A DNA stretch of 64,000 bases from Dermabacteraceae bacterium TAE3-ERU27 (lineage in GTDB: Bacteria > Actinomycetota > Actinomycetes > Actinomycetales > Dermabacteraceae): the NCBI GenBank assembly GCA_019218415.1, contig JAHUUL010000001.1, forward strand, positions 434,001 through 498,000, written 5' to 3'. The first letter of the stretch is position 1. Every line of letters begins with the position of its first letter. The translations under genes were made by a program, and so were the position numbers. Of the stretch, positions 18,414 through 26,350 are shown in pieces. A model generated the notes under the pieces. The model saw only the letters and a list, made by a program, of their open reading frames with translations, was not told the origin of the DNA and made no database searches.

Positions 18414-18545
18414 ACGTTTAGGTGCAGTTTTGGTTGCGCCTCACGTTTGGGTGCACTTCCTGGGGGTTAAACCGCGTTTTCGCAGCGTTTAGTGCACCCA
18501 AACGTAAAGGGGCGGTAGTAAATAGCAGTTAGTGCACCTAAACGT
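18414..18545 (-). repeat. 132-nt four-site repeat, copy R2 (inverted relative to R1)
   Basis: On the minus strand this copy matches R1 with about eight or nine substitutions and no gaps in 132 nt. Sites on the plus strand: D 18414-18427, C 18443-18456, B 18492-18505 and A 18532-18545, the same 29/49/40 spacing read backwards. The loop region GCTGYGAAAACGCGGTTTAA is shared with R1. R1 and R2 face each other across tRNA-Phe. Confidence 0.9.
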
Positions 18546-18647
18546 GAGAGTGGCGGGAGGCGGGTGCCCCCCGGTGGCGCAGGCTGGAAAAGATTCAGGA
18601 GAGAGCGTGGGGGTGTGCGGGGAACGCGGTGCGGCGCAGTGGGTAAC

Positions 18648-18681
18648 GAAAAAGCCCCGAACTTCCGTTCGGGGCTTTTTC
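18648..18681 (-). terminator. Terminator downstream of tRNA-Asp
   Basis: Perfect hairpin GAAAAAGCCCCGAAC-ttcc-GTTCGGGGCTTTTTC just 3' of tRNA-Asp; the left A-run gives the U-tract for minus-strand transcription. Confidence 0.9.
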
Positions 18682-18687
18682 TGTCAG

Positions 18688-18761
18688 CGACCCTGACCGG
18701 GCTTGAACCGGCGACCTCCGCCGTGACAGGGCGGCACTCTAACCAACTGAGCTACAGGGCC
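18688..18761 (-). tRNA. tRNA-Asp (GTC)
   Basis: A 74-nt cloverleaf on the minus strand: acceptor GGCCCTG/CAGGGTC with one G-T pair and discriminator G, D-arm AGCTCAGTTGGTTAGAGT, anticodon stem-loop CCGCC-CTGTCAC-GGCGG with anticodon GTC, and T-arm GCCGGTTCAAGCCCGGT. CCA is not encoded. Confidence 0.96.
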
Positions 18762-18929
18762 TTTCTTGCTTCGCGATCTCTCGCTTGCCTGATCAATATT
18801 ACAGGGTTTTTGCGGCGCTGCAAATTCGTGGCGCGTGACGCTGCTCACGAGGTTGTTTCGCATCCCCTAGAGGCGGCCCAAAACCCGTTTTGGACAGGGG
18901 TTTTGCCGGGTTGTGGCGGCTGTTGGCGG

Positions 18930-19802
18930 TCACACCTTGCCGATGTCCAGCTTCTTTTCGGCCTGGAACTCCTGCTCTATGCGCCCGTATGCCCAGTATC
19001 CAGAAAGGGACAGATTTTCTTTTGGCAGACCCAGCCTGCTCGCGAGTTTGCGAATGGGCTTCATGGCTTCGCGCTCCCCGTGGGCGAACACCGCGATGTC
19101 GGCCACCGTCAGCTCCGGGTCTGCGGATAGCTGCCCTTCGATGGCTTCTGCGAGCGCGTTAGAAAGTAGGAGGATGTCTTCTTCCGTGCGCCCCGCGCCG
19201 GTGTTTCCTTCCAGCCAGACGACCTCGATCCCCTTTGGGTGATCGAGCGGAATGCGTTCCTCCTGAGTGTTCGCTTCGAGCAGCGCCACTCCTGCGGCGT
19301 CCTCGGGGAGTGCCTCCAGGGAGCGGGCGATGGCGGGGAGGGCTGAGGCGTCACCAACGAAAGCGTGCCAGCGGGTTTCGGGCCGGGGGTAGTAGGCGCC
19401 GCCGGGGCCGATGAACTGCACCATGTCTCCCGCCTTGCATGACTTGGCCCAGGGGCTGGCCACGCCGGTTTCCCCGTGGGTTACCAGATCGATGGTGAGG
19501 GTCTGTGCCTCCTTGTCTACCCGGCGCAGCGTGTACGTGCGGGTGATCGGCCATTCCTCGGCGGGCCGCTCCTTGCGCAGCGCCTCCGCATCGACCGGTT
19601 CTGTGAGCGGGGTGCCGTCGTGGGAGAACAGGAGTTTCACGTAGGCGTCGGTGCATTCGTTGTGCAGGATGTCTGGGAACTCATCGCCACCGGCAACGAT
19701 GCGCACCATATCCTTGGTGACCCAGGTTTTTTCGATGATTCGCAGGTGGTGAGTGGGGCGCTGCCCTTTCGGCGGGCGTGCGGGACGCTTCGGGTCCGAC
19801 AT
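18930..19802 (-). CDS. Siderophore-interacting protein (FAD-dependent ferric reductase)
   Basis: A 290-aa cytoplasmic flavoprotein of the SIP/ViuB family, which reduces Fe(III)-siderophores to release iron. The flavin-binding motif is RTYTLRRVD (RxYT, about residues 87-95) with GETGVASPWAKSCKAGD and the FIGPGGAYYPRPETRWHAFVGDASALPAI segment typical of SIPs; C-terminal GYWAYGR-IEQEF. A DtxR-like box lies 22-37 nt upstream of the ATG, so iron repression is expected. Functionally it pairs with the iron-box-controlled ABC pair at 35.5-39 kb. Confidence 0.9.
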   Translation of the reverse strand: MSDPKRPARPPKGQRPTHHLRIIEKTWVTKDMVRIVAGGDEFPDILHNECTDAYVKLLFSHDGTPLTEPVDAEALRKERPAEEWPITRTYTLRRVDKEAQTLTIDLVTHGETGVASPWAKSCKAGDMVQFIGPGGAYYPRPETRWHAFVGDASALPAIARSLEALPEDAAGVALLEANTQEERIPLDHPKGIEVVWLEGNTGAGRTEEDILLLSNALAEAIEGQLSADPELTVADIAVFAHGEREAMKPIRKLASRLGLPKENLSLSGYWAYGRIEQEFQAEKKLDIGKV

Positions 19803-19823
19803 TGGCCTCCCTTTCCGTATTGG

Positions 19824-19839
19824 TTAGGTAAAGCTAACT
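19824..19839 (-). promoter_or_regulatory. DtxR/IdeR-like iron box upstream of the SIP gene
   Basis: TTAGGTAAAGCTAACT agrees with the left and right halves of the DtxR/IdeR consensus TTAGGTTAGSCTAACCTAA at most positions. Its place just upstream of a siderophore-utilisation gene supports the call. Confidence 0.75.
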
Positions 19840-20047
19840 GTATCGCTTGCCGCGTAGGCGTGACAGGAATGCAAGTTTCGTTCTGTGAACGTGCCCACTT
19901 TATTTTTCTGGGGCTATCCTGATTGCTACCTGCATGTAGGCTGGGATCGAGAGGTTCTCTGAGTTATAGAACTAATTGCCTCCTGTGCTGCGGGTTTAAC
20001 GGCGTTGTGGCCGAGTGGGGCGCCAAACACGGTTAAGGAGAAGGACT

Positions 20048-20854
20048 TTGTCTGAAGACAAGCTGAACGAGGTTGAAGGTGGCGCTCTGACCCGTCGCGG
20101 CCTTGCCAAGGCCGCTGCCTGGGGTGCTCCGGCGGTTGTGATGATGGGGGCTGCTCCCTGTGTTGGGGCGTCTACCATTGATTTTCCCGAAAACCCCTTC
20201 GGTTCCAACTGGCTTTATGTTGACCAGCGTGATCCTGGCAGTAGCTCTCCGCTGGATCGGGGGGACTTCCACTACCTCTTCCCGGATAACGGTAAGGCTA
20301 TTACCGTTCCTAAGATGGAGTGGACTGTACGGGTCGTTCCGGTGCCGAACAATGACAATTTGGTACAGTCTGACCAGAGTCGTGAAGTCTGGATCGAGGA
20401 ATACCACACCAGTAACCTCGGAAATGCCGTAGCTTTCACTAAGACCACTCCGGTTAGCGGCTCTACCGGTGATTTTATCTCTCCGCTGAAGAAGAAGGCA
20501 GAGAAGAATGCGGACGGTAGTTACACGCTGAACTTCACCACTGCGGAGGTTACCGATACGCGTGGTAACCAGATCCGTAGCTTCGGTTTCAAGGTCTACA
20601 CCGGCGGCGCTTCGAAGCTGATTAGCCGTCGTGCGGACAAATTGGTGATCGAGGGACGCCCGGTACTTCCCAAGGATGACGAAGGCAATCCGATCTACCC
20701 TTGCAAGCCGGGAACCAATACCAGATTTGATCCGCTATGGGTGAAATACGACACTATCGAGAATGCTAGCCCAGATAAGCGGTGGACTGTTGGTCTGACC
20801 GAGGAAGAGAACCGCAGGCGTGGTTGGACCCAGGCTCAGGACGGTCGCATCTGA
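20048..20854 (+). CDS. Tat-exported protein of unknown function
   Basis: A 268-aa protein if started at TTG 20048, which has AAGGAGAAGG at ideal spacing; an upstream in-frame start at 20015 lacks this. The N-terminus MSEDKLNEVEGGALTRRGLAKAAAWGAPAVV contains the Tat motif TRRGLAK followed by a hydrophobic stretch and AAPCVGAS. A Cys at about residue 38 is not in a clear lipobox. The mature part is polar with several beta-rich segments and no recognised domain. Base composition is visibly lower in GC than its neighbours, a possible sign of transfer or of a fast-evolving surface protein. Single gene; hairpin at 20881 follows. Confidence 0.7.
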   Translation: MSEDKLNEVEGGALTRRGLAKAAAWGAPAVVMMGAAPCVGASTIDFPENPFGSNWLYVDQRDPGSSSPLDRGDFHYLFPDNGKAITVPKMEWTVRVVPVPNNDNLVQSDQSREVWIEEYHTSNLGNAVAFTKTTPVSGSTGDFISPLKKKAEKNADGSYTLNFTTAEVTDTRGNQIRSFGFKVYTGGASKLISRRADKLVIEGRPVLPKDDEGNPIYPCKPGTNTRFDPLWVKYDTIENASPDKRWTVGLTEEENRRRGWTQAQDGRI

Positions 20855-20880
20855 TCTTGGCCTAGCTCGATAGGAACCTT

Positions 20881-20914
20881 GCGAGGGCCACCTCAGTAAT
20901 GGGGTGGCCCTCGC
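20881..20914 (+). terminator. Hairpin after the exported-protein gene
   Basis: Perfect 12-nt arms GCGAGGGCCACC / GGTGGCCCTCGC with a 10-nt loop, 27 nt past the stop. The following ATTTACAT is only modestly U-rich. Confidence 0.7.
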
Positions 20915-20951
20915 ATTTACATAAGAAGATTTTAGGTTTAACGATAAACGA

Positions 20952-20997
20952 TAGGGGGTTAGCTACTCTTCTTTACCAGAAAGTAGCTAACCCCCTA
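20952..20997 (-). terminator. Hairpin at the end of the oxamate operon
   Basis: Perfect 16-nt arms TAGGGGGTTAGCTACT / AGTAGCTAACCCCCTA with a 14-nt loop, 22 nt past the arcC stop on the minus strand. No strict U-run follows, but position and stem strength suit a terminator or 3' stabilising hairpin. Confidence 0.7.
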
Positions 20998-21019
20998 GAG
21001 CATTATTTTGGATTTGCCC

Positions 21020-21955
21020 CTAGTTCAGCGTGATCCGCGTGCCGGTCTCGCCGCGCAGAGCCTGTGCCAGGCAGTCGATGCTGGTAATCAGCGCCTCACC
21101 ATTCGGGTTGTTCTCCACGAAGTTCAGCGCCGCCTCCATCTTCGGCAGCATCGAACCGGCGGGGAACTGGCCCTGCTCGATGTACTCCAGTGCCTCCGCG
21201 CGGGTCATGTGATCCACCCAGCGCTGGGTCGGCTTGCCGAAGTCCACGGCCACCTGCGGCACGCCCGTGACCAGGAACAGCGAATCGGCCTTCAGCTCGT
21301 GCGCCAGCAGCGCCGAAGCTGCATCCTTATCGATCACGGCCTCCACCGTCTCCTCGCGGCCATCCTTACGCACGGTCGGAATGCCACCGCCGCCGCAGGC
21401 CAGCACGATGTGCCCGGCGTCCATCAGGGTGCGCACGGAACGGAACTCGAGGATCTGCTGCGGCTTCGGGGACGGCACCACCCAGCGGTAGCCGCGGCCC
21501 GAATCCTCGATCACGGTGCGGCCCTCGGCGCGCATCCGCTCAGCTTCCTCTTCCGACAGGAAACGGCCGACGGGCTTGGTCGGATTCGCGAAAGCCGGAT
21601 CCTCGTGGTCCACCAGGGTGTGGCTGATAACCGAGGTCACCTTGAAGAACTTGTTGCGCTTGAGGCAGATGTTGCGCAGCGCGTAGCGCAGCAGCGAGCC
21701 GATCGAGCCTTCGCTCATCGCGCCGGTCGACGCCATCAGGATCTCCGAAATATCGGAATGCTTCTGGGCCAGATCCAGCATGCCCTCGTAGATCACGCCA
21801 ACCTGCGGGCCGTTGCCGTAGGTGAGAACAACATCCATGCCCTCTTCGGCGAAGTCGATCACCGGCTCCAGCATCTCTTCCAGGGCGGAAGTGTCGTGCG
21901 GGTTGACGGTGGGCAGGGCGTTGCCGCCGACTGCGATAACCAGCGTCTTAGACAT
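21020..21955 (-). CDS. arcC: Carbamate kinase
   Basis: Transfers phosphate from carbamoyl phosphate to ADP, yielding ATP plus carbamate (then NH3 and CO2). 311 aa, family length. Motifs: VIAVGGNALPTVN at the N-terminus, TYGNGPQVG at about residues 44-52, PSPKPQQI and the ACGGGGIP nucleotide-binding loop. Good ribosome-binding site AAAGGAG before ATG 21955. It is the last gene of the operon with FdrA/DUF1116/DUF2877. No arginine deiminase or ornithine carbamoyltransferase lies in the operon, so the carbamoyl phosphate source is inferred to be the FdrA-type transcarbamylase. Confidence 0.94.
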   Translation of the reverse strand: MSKTLVIAVGGNALPTVNPHDTSALEEMLEPVIDFAEEGMDVVLTYGNGPQVGVIYEGMLDLAQKHSDISEILMASTGAMSEGSIGSLLRYALRNICLKRNKFFKVTSVISHTLVDHEDPAFANPTKPVGRFLSEEEAERMRAEGRTVIEDSGRGYRWVVPSPKPQQILEFRSVRTLMDAGHIVLACGGGGIPTVRKDGREETVEAVIDKDAASALLAHELKADSLFLVTGVPQVAVDFGKPTQRWVDHMTRAEALEYIEQGQFPAGSMLPKMEAALNFVENNPNGEALITSIDCLAQALRGETGTRITLN

Positions 21956-22062
21956 TGAAACTCCTTTGGGTATTAAGCGGTAATAATGGCCCCGCCGCCC
22001 CGGCTGGATAGCAAGGCCGGGACGGCGGGGAAAGGGAGGCGAGGGGGGGAAACCCGGCTACC

Positions 22063-23313
22063 TCACATCCCCAGCTCTTTTGCGTACTTCTCGGCGAACG
22101 CCTCGAGTGCTTTCTCGAAGCAGGCCAGCGGCGGGAACACGACGCCCGCCCCGACCTGGCCGACCCCCGGTTCGCGGTGCGCGATACCGGAGTTGATGTA
22201 GGGCCGAATGCCCGTCTCGACCACGCTCACCATGTCCACACCCACCGGGATGCCCTGGAACCCGATGGTCGGGGCCTTGTAGGTCTGGGACTTGCCCTCG
22301 GTGATGGTGAACATGCGCCGCGTGATGTCGTAAGCCGCGTCGGAACCGTCCAGGCCCACAAACTGGGTCACGGCGGGGGCGCAGGCCATGGCGACGCCGC
22401 CGAAACCGACACATTCCACGATCGCGGAGTCGCCGATGTCCGGGTTCGCGTCCTTCTCCGTGTAACCGGGGAAGTACAGGCCCTGCGGCATCTCCACCGG
22501 AGCCTCGAACCAGGTGTCACCGAGCGCCGCGATCTTGATACCGAAGTTCGTGCCGTTACGCGACATGGCCGACACCAACGTGCAGTGCTCGATGCCCTTG
22601 ATCGGATCGATGCTCGCCTTCGCGGACGCCATCGCCAGGTTCAGGAAGAACTGGTCGTTGGTGTACAGGAACGACGCGATTCGTTCGATCACGTCGCCGT
22701 CGTGGCAGGTGCGCGCGATCGCGGGCATGATCTCCCGGAAGAACAGGGCCGACGCCGCGATGTTGCGCTGGTGCAGCTCGTCGCCCATCGCCAGGGCCTT
22801 CGCGATGATGACCCGCAGGTCGATCCCGCCCACCTGGGCGATGGCGCGCTTCACAACCGGCGCGAACTCGTCGGCCAACCAGCGCAGACGATCCAGCACC
22901 TCGGCGTCGTTAGCGCCGAAACGCATCACCTTGCCGATGCCCTCGTTAAAGGTCGAATAGGCGACGTTACCGAAAGCCTTGTTTTCCACCTTCACCAGGG
23001 GCATGGACGGCGAAACCATGCCTGTCATGGGGCCGACGATGTCCGCCGAATGGTTGTGCCGCAGCTCAACCCCGCCGGACTCCACCAGGGCGGCGGCGGC
23101 ATCAAGATCGCTTGCCCAACCCTCGTAGACGCACACGCCGAGGATCGCGCCACGCAGCGGGCCGCACATGTCGGCCCAGGCCAGCGGCGGTCCCGCATGG
23201 TAGATGACGCGGTCCCCCGCCGGGAGGACGTCGCGTGCGTACACGACGTCCACCAGCGTAGGTTCCGCAGCGTTGATACGGGCAAGCGCCCGCTCGTTCG
23301 CCTCGCGAATCAT
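22063..23313 (-). CDS. ylbE: DUF1116 (YlbE/AllG-like) protein, copy 1
   Basis: A 416-aa protein of the DUF1116 family: MIREANERALARINAAEPTLVDV at the N-terminus, HAGPPLAWADMCGPLRGA, the central ELRHNHSADIVGPMTGMVSPSMP and GDELHQRN. E. coli YlbE (AllG) is one of three subunits reported to form oxamate carbamoyltransferase together with FdrA and YlbF. It is clearly paralogous to the gene at 25108-26343 (same motif order, e.g. GDELHMRN there) but diverged. Starts 2 nt after the stop of the 59-aa FdrA-domain gene, so the two are translationally linked. Confidence 0.88.
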   Translation of the reverse strand: MIREANERALARINAAEPTLVDVVYARDVLPAGDRVIYHAGPPLAWADMCGPLRGAILGVCVYEGWASDLDAAAALVESGGVELRHNHSADIVGPMTGMVSPSMPLVKVENKAFGNVAYSTFNEGIGKVMRFGANDAEVLDRLRWLADEFAPVVKRAIAQVGGIDLRVIIAKALAMGDELHQRNIAASALFFREIMPAIARTCHDGDVIERIASFLYTNDQFFLNLAMASAKASIDPIKGIEHCTLVSAMSRNGTNFGIKIAALGDTWFEAPVEMPQGLYFPGYTEKDANPDIGDSAIVECVGFGGVAMACAPAVTQFVGLDGSDAAYDITRRMFTITEGKSQTYKAPTIGFQGIPVGVDMVSVVETGIRPYINSGIAHREPGVGQVGAGVVFPPLACFEKALEAFAEKYAKELGM

Positions 23314-23315
23314 TT

Positions 23316-23495
23316 TCAGCCCAGCTCTTTCAGCCGCTCGATGATCTCGATCAGACGCAGGTTGCCACCGGCCGGCGGACGCCAGTCGATGTGCACACCG
23401 GTTGCGCCCTGCATGTTCACGGCGTCGTTGAACACCTCGAGGCCGAGGTTAAGCACGGTCATGTTTTCCTGCTCAAATAGCGGAGTGGTTTCCAT
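23316..23495 (-). CDS. FdrA-domain small protein
   Basis: A 59-aa protein, METTPLFEQENMTVLNLGLE ... QGATGVHIDWRPPAGG ... IERLKELG, with a proper ribosome-binding site (AGAAAGG) before ATG 23495. The short pattern of a hydrophobic N-terminal strand followed by VDWRPPAGG-type text is that of the short proteins annotated as 'FdrA domain protein' in other FdrA clusters. FdrA here (516 aa) is shorter than E. coli FdrA (about 555 aa), so this may be a detached C-terminal module. It sits between fdrA and DUF1116 copy 1. Too short for most gene callers. Confidence 0.8.
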   Translation of the reverse strand: METTPLFEQENMTVLNLGLEVFNDAVNMQGATGVHIDWRPPAGGNLRLIEIIERLKELG

Positions 23496-23528
23496 GATGA
23501 ATTACCTTTCTGCTGGCGTGAGCAGGGC

Positions 23529-25079
23529 TCACTTGACGACTGCGACGGCGGCGCGTGCGCAGTGCTCGTTCGTTTCGAATACGCGGATACCGGCCTCTTC
23601 CAGGATCTGCTCCTGGGCGCGGTAGTCCTGGTAGTCCTGGTAGGAGCCGCAAATGTTGGCGAAGAACGCTACCTCGCGGCCCACCTTTGCCAGCTCGGCG
23701 CGGGCCTCGCGGACCTCGTCGGCCAGGATCTTGCCGGCCTCATCGTGCGCGCCGTAGCCCGTCTCGATGTCGAGCACGATAACGGCGGTCTCCGGATCAA
23801 GAGCCTCCTGCAGGAGACGCTCGCCGCGCAGCGACGGCTCGATCATCGGGTGCGGCTTGCCGACGGTGAAGGCGTCGTCGCCGAGGTCGAGCACGGTGTG
23901 GCCCTCGGAACGGGTGACGTCCTTCAGCGCGTAGTCGTAGTTCAGCGGTGCGTTCGAGAATGGCATGCCGATCTCGTCGGCAATAATCAGCTGCGTCTCG
24001 TAGGAGAGCGTGCCGCCGCAGTACAGGCCGCGAATGTAGCGCTGGCCCTCGCTGAGGGCGGCGCGCGCCGCGGAAACGATTTCCTCGGTGTCCGCGCGGC
24101 CGATGACCTGGCTGGCCTCGGCATCGCCCGCGGCCATATCCAGGCAGAGCTGCGCGGTGTCGGTCAGGGTGTGGCCGACCTTCGCTTCGGTGCCGCCGAG
24201 CAGGTTCGAATCGTCACCCAGCAGGCAGGCCACGACGGGCTTGCTGAGGGAATCGATCTTACGGGCCAGCTTCTCCACCACGGCCGGGGCCGGAGGCTTG
24301 GAGACGATGGCGATGATGTCGGTCTGCGGATCCGCTTCGAGCATGTCGATCGCGTGCAGCATCATCTTGCCGCCGACGGCCTCCTTCAGGTCACGGCCAC
24401 CGGTGCCGAGCGCCTGGCTGATACCACCGCCGAAGTTAGAAACCAGGGTCATGACTTCCTGCAGGCCGGTGCCGGACGCCGCCACGATGCCGACGTTGCC
24501 GCGCGAAACCTTGTTCGCGAAGCCCAGGCCGACACCGTTTACCACGGCGGTGCCACAGTCCGGGCCCATCATCAACAGGCCCTTTTCAATGGCGAGGTCC
24601 TTCAGCTGGTTCTCGTTCTCGATACTCATGTTGTCGGAGAACAGCAGCACGTTAACGCCGGCGTTGAGCAGACGCTTCACCTCGATATGGGCCATGTTGC
24701 CGGGCAGGGAAACGACCGCCATCTGCGGCTCGGGGTATTCCTCCAGGGCCTGCGCGGTGGTTTCGAAAACGGTCTGTGCGCCGGACTTAGCCGCCTTCTG
24801 CGACTGCTTGGCTTCCAGGATCTCCATCGCGTGTGCGATGGCGGCATCCACGGCGGCCTCGTCGTCGGCCTTCACAGCGAACACCAGGTCGTTCGGCGAA
24901 GCGTCTTCGCCCTCCTGCGCGAGCAGGCCCGAGTTGCGCATCAGGTCCTTGTTCATCTCGGAGGCCATCATGACGGCGATGTTGTGCGAACCGCCCACCT
25001 CCGGCGCGACCTTGCTGGTGAGCAGCATCAGCGTGGCCGAGTCGTAGTACGAGTTCTTCTTGATTACGTTCTTGAGCAC
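23529..25079 (-). CDS. fdrA: FdrA / AllF-like subunit, acyl-CoA synthetase (succinyl-CoA synthetase alpha-like)
   Basis: A 516-aa protein. N-terminal 110 residues are FdrA-specific (SYYDSATLMLLTSKV). Then comes a Rossmann/CoA-binding-like region, LPGNMAHIEVKRLLNAGVNVLLFSDN, GPDCGTAVVNGVGLGFANKV and GNVGIVAASGTGLQEVM, like the succinyl-CoA synthetase alpha fold. The ligase-like C-terminal half has IRGLYCGGTLSYE and VLDIETGYGAHDEAG. FdrA (AllF) is a subunit of E. coli oxamate carbamoyltransferase, which converts oxalurate and phosphate to oxamate and carbamoyl phosphate. Same-strand neighbours are the other subunits and carbamate kinase. Confidence 0.9.
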   Translation of the reverse strand: MLKNVIKKNSYYDSATLMLLTSKVAPEVGGSHNIAVMMASEMNKDLMRNSGLLAQEGEDASPNDLVFAVKADDEAAVDAAIAHAMEILEAKQSQKAAKSGAQTVFETTAQALEEYPEPQMAVVSLPGNMAHIEVKRLLNAGVNVLLFSDNMSIENENQLKDLAIEKGLLMMGPDCGTAVVNGVGLGFANKVSRGNVGIVAASGTGLQEVMTLVSNFGGGISQALGTGGRDLKEAVGGKMMLHAIDMLEADPQTDIIAIVSKPPAPAVVEKLARKIDSLSKPVVACLLGDDSNLLGGTEAKVGHTLTDTAQLCLDMAAGDAEASQVIGRADTEEIVSAARAALSEGQRYIRGLYCGGTLSYETQLIIADEIGMPFSNAPLNYDYALKDVTRSEGHTVLDLGDDAFTVGKPHPMIEPSLRGERLLQEALDPETAVIVLDIETGYGAHDEAGKILADEVREARAELAKVGREVAFFANICGSYQDYQDYRAQEQILEEAGIRVFETNEHCARAAVAVVK

Positions 25080-25107
25080 GGTTACTCCTTAAACAGGCTG
25101 GTGAAGG

Positions 25108-26343
25108 TCAGATGCCGAGTTCTTCGGCGAGGGCGATGAGGGCATCCTCGAACGGCTTGGCCGGAATGGTGGACATGCCCGCGCCGACCATGCCGACACC
25201 CGCCTTGTTGGAGGCGATGGCGGTGTTCAGGGTCGGGGTGATGCCGGTTTCTACCACGAGCGCGGCGTCGATAGCGGTCGGGGCCCCCTGGAAGTCCAGA
25301 ATCGGGATCTGGTACTTCGGGTTCTCGGCCAGGCACACCCGGTACATGCTCTGCGTGGTCTTCCAGGCCACGTCAACGCTGGACGCGCCGACGAAACGCA
25401 CGATGGCGGGGGCGGCCAGCATGGCACAGCCGCCCAGACCGCCGACCTCCATGATCGCGGAGTCGCCCAGGTCGGGGTTCGCGTCAGCCTCGGTGCGGCC
25501 GGGGAAGTACAGGCCGTCAACCATCGGGGCCGGAGCGGTGAACCAGCGTCCCGGCAGGCCCGAGATGCGCACGCCTACCTCGACGCCGTTACGGGCGATA
25601 GCGGTCACCACGGAGGAGCCGGGGACGCCGTCGGCGGCGTCGGCCGCGAGCTTCATGGCGGGCATAGCCAGGTTCAGGAAGAACTGGTCGTTGCCGACGG
25701 ACATGAAACGCATGATGTCGGCGGTGTGCTCGCCCGCGTGCTCCGCGATACCGGTGGTGAGGGTCTTGATGATGAGCGCGGTGCAGGCGAGGTTGCGCAT
25801 GTGCAGCTCGTCGCCCATCGCCAGGCCCTGGCCGATCATCGGGGCCAGATCCAGGCCGCCCATCTCGCGAATGACCTTCTGGAAGATCGGCTGCGCGACC
25901 TCCTCGATCCAGTCCAGGCGCTTCAGGGTCTTTTCCCCGTACTCACCGAAGCGCAGGCCCACGCCCTGACCCTCGGAGATGTTGCAGAACGCGCGCTGGC
26001 CCGTGTTGCGATCCTCCACTACCCAAACCGGCATGGAGTAGGTGGTCAGGCCGGTCATGGGGCCGACGGCCCCGTAGGTGTGGCAGGGGGAGAACTCGAT
26101 GCCGCCGTTCAGCGCCAGCTGCTCGGCCTCCTCCGGCGTCTCGGCGAGGCGTTCGTGCAGGGCCGCGCAGATCACGGCGCCCTTCATCGGCTCGCACATG
26201 TCGGCGAACGCGATCGGCGGGCCGGCGTGCAGGAACAGGTTCTTCTTCAGTTCGGGAATGGCCTCGTGGGCGGGGATGATATCCACCAGCACCGGGTCCG
26301 AGGCGAGCATCTTCTCGACTGCAATACGGTTTGCTTCTCTCAT
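25108..26343 (-). CDS. ylbE: DUF1116 (YlbE/AllG-like) protein, copy 2
   Basis: A 411-aa DUF1116 protein: MREANRIAVEKMLASDPVLVDI, LHAGPPIAFADMCEPMKGAV, EFSPCHTYGAVGPMTGLTTYSMP and MGDELHMRNLA are in the same order as in copy 1 at 22063-23313. The substitution HNHSADIVGPM versus CHTYGAVGPM at the equivalent place suggests different substrates or a heteromeric complex. Its gene lies directly upstream of fdrA. Which copy is the true AllG counterpart cannot be settled by eye. Confidence 0.87.
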   Translation of the reverse strand: MREANRIAVEKMLASDPVLVDIIPAHEAIPELKKNLFLHAGPPIAFADMCEPMKGAVICAALHERLAETPEEAEQLALNGGIEFSPCHTYGAVGPMTGLTTYSMPVWVVEDRNTGQRAFCNISEGQGVGLRFGEYGEKTLKRLDWIEEVAQPIFQKVIREMGGLDLAPMIGQGLAMGDELHMRNLACTALIIKTLTTGIAEHAGEHTADIMRFMSVGNDQFFLNLAMPAMKLAADAADGVPGSSVVTAIARNGVEVGVRISGLPGRWFTAPAPMVDGLYFPGRTEADANPDLGDSAIMEVGGLGGCAMLAAPAIVRFVGASSVDVAWKTTQSMYRVCLAENPKYQIPILDFQGAPTAIDAALVVETGITPTLNTAIASNKAGVGMVGAGMSTIPAKPFEDALIALAEELGI

Positions 26344-26350
26344 TGCTTAC

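Noticed and set aside
17677-18545. Insertion sequence ends around tRNA-Phe
   Set aside because: No transposase or remnant lies between the inverted copies, and a third copy stands alone at 35 kb.
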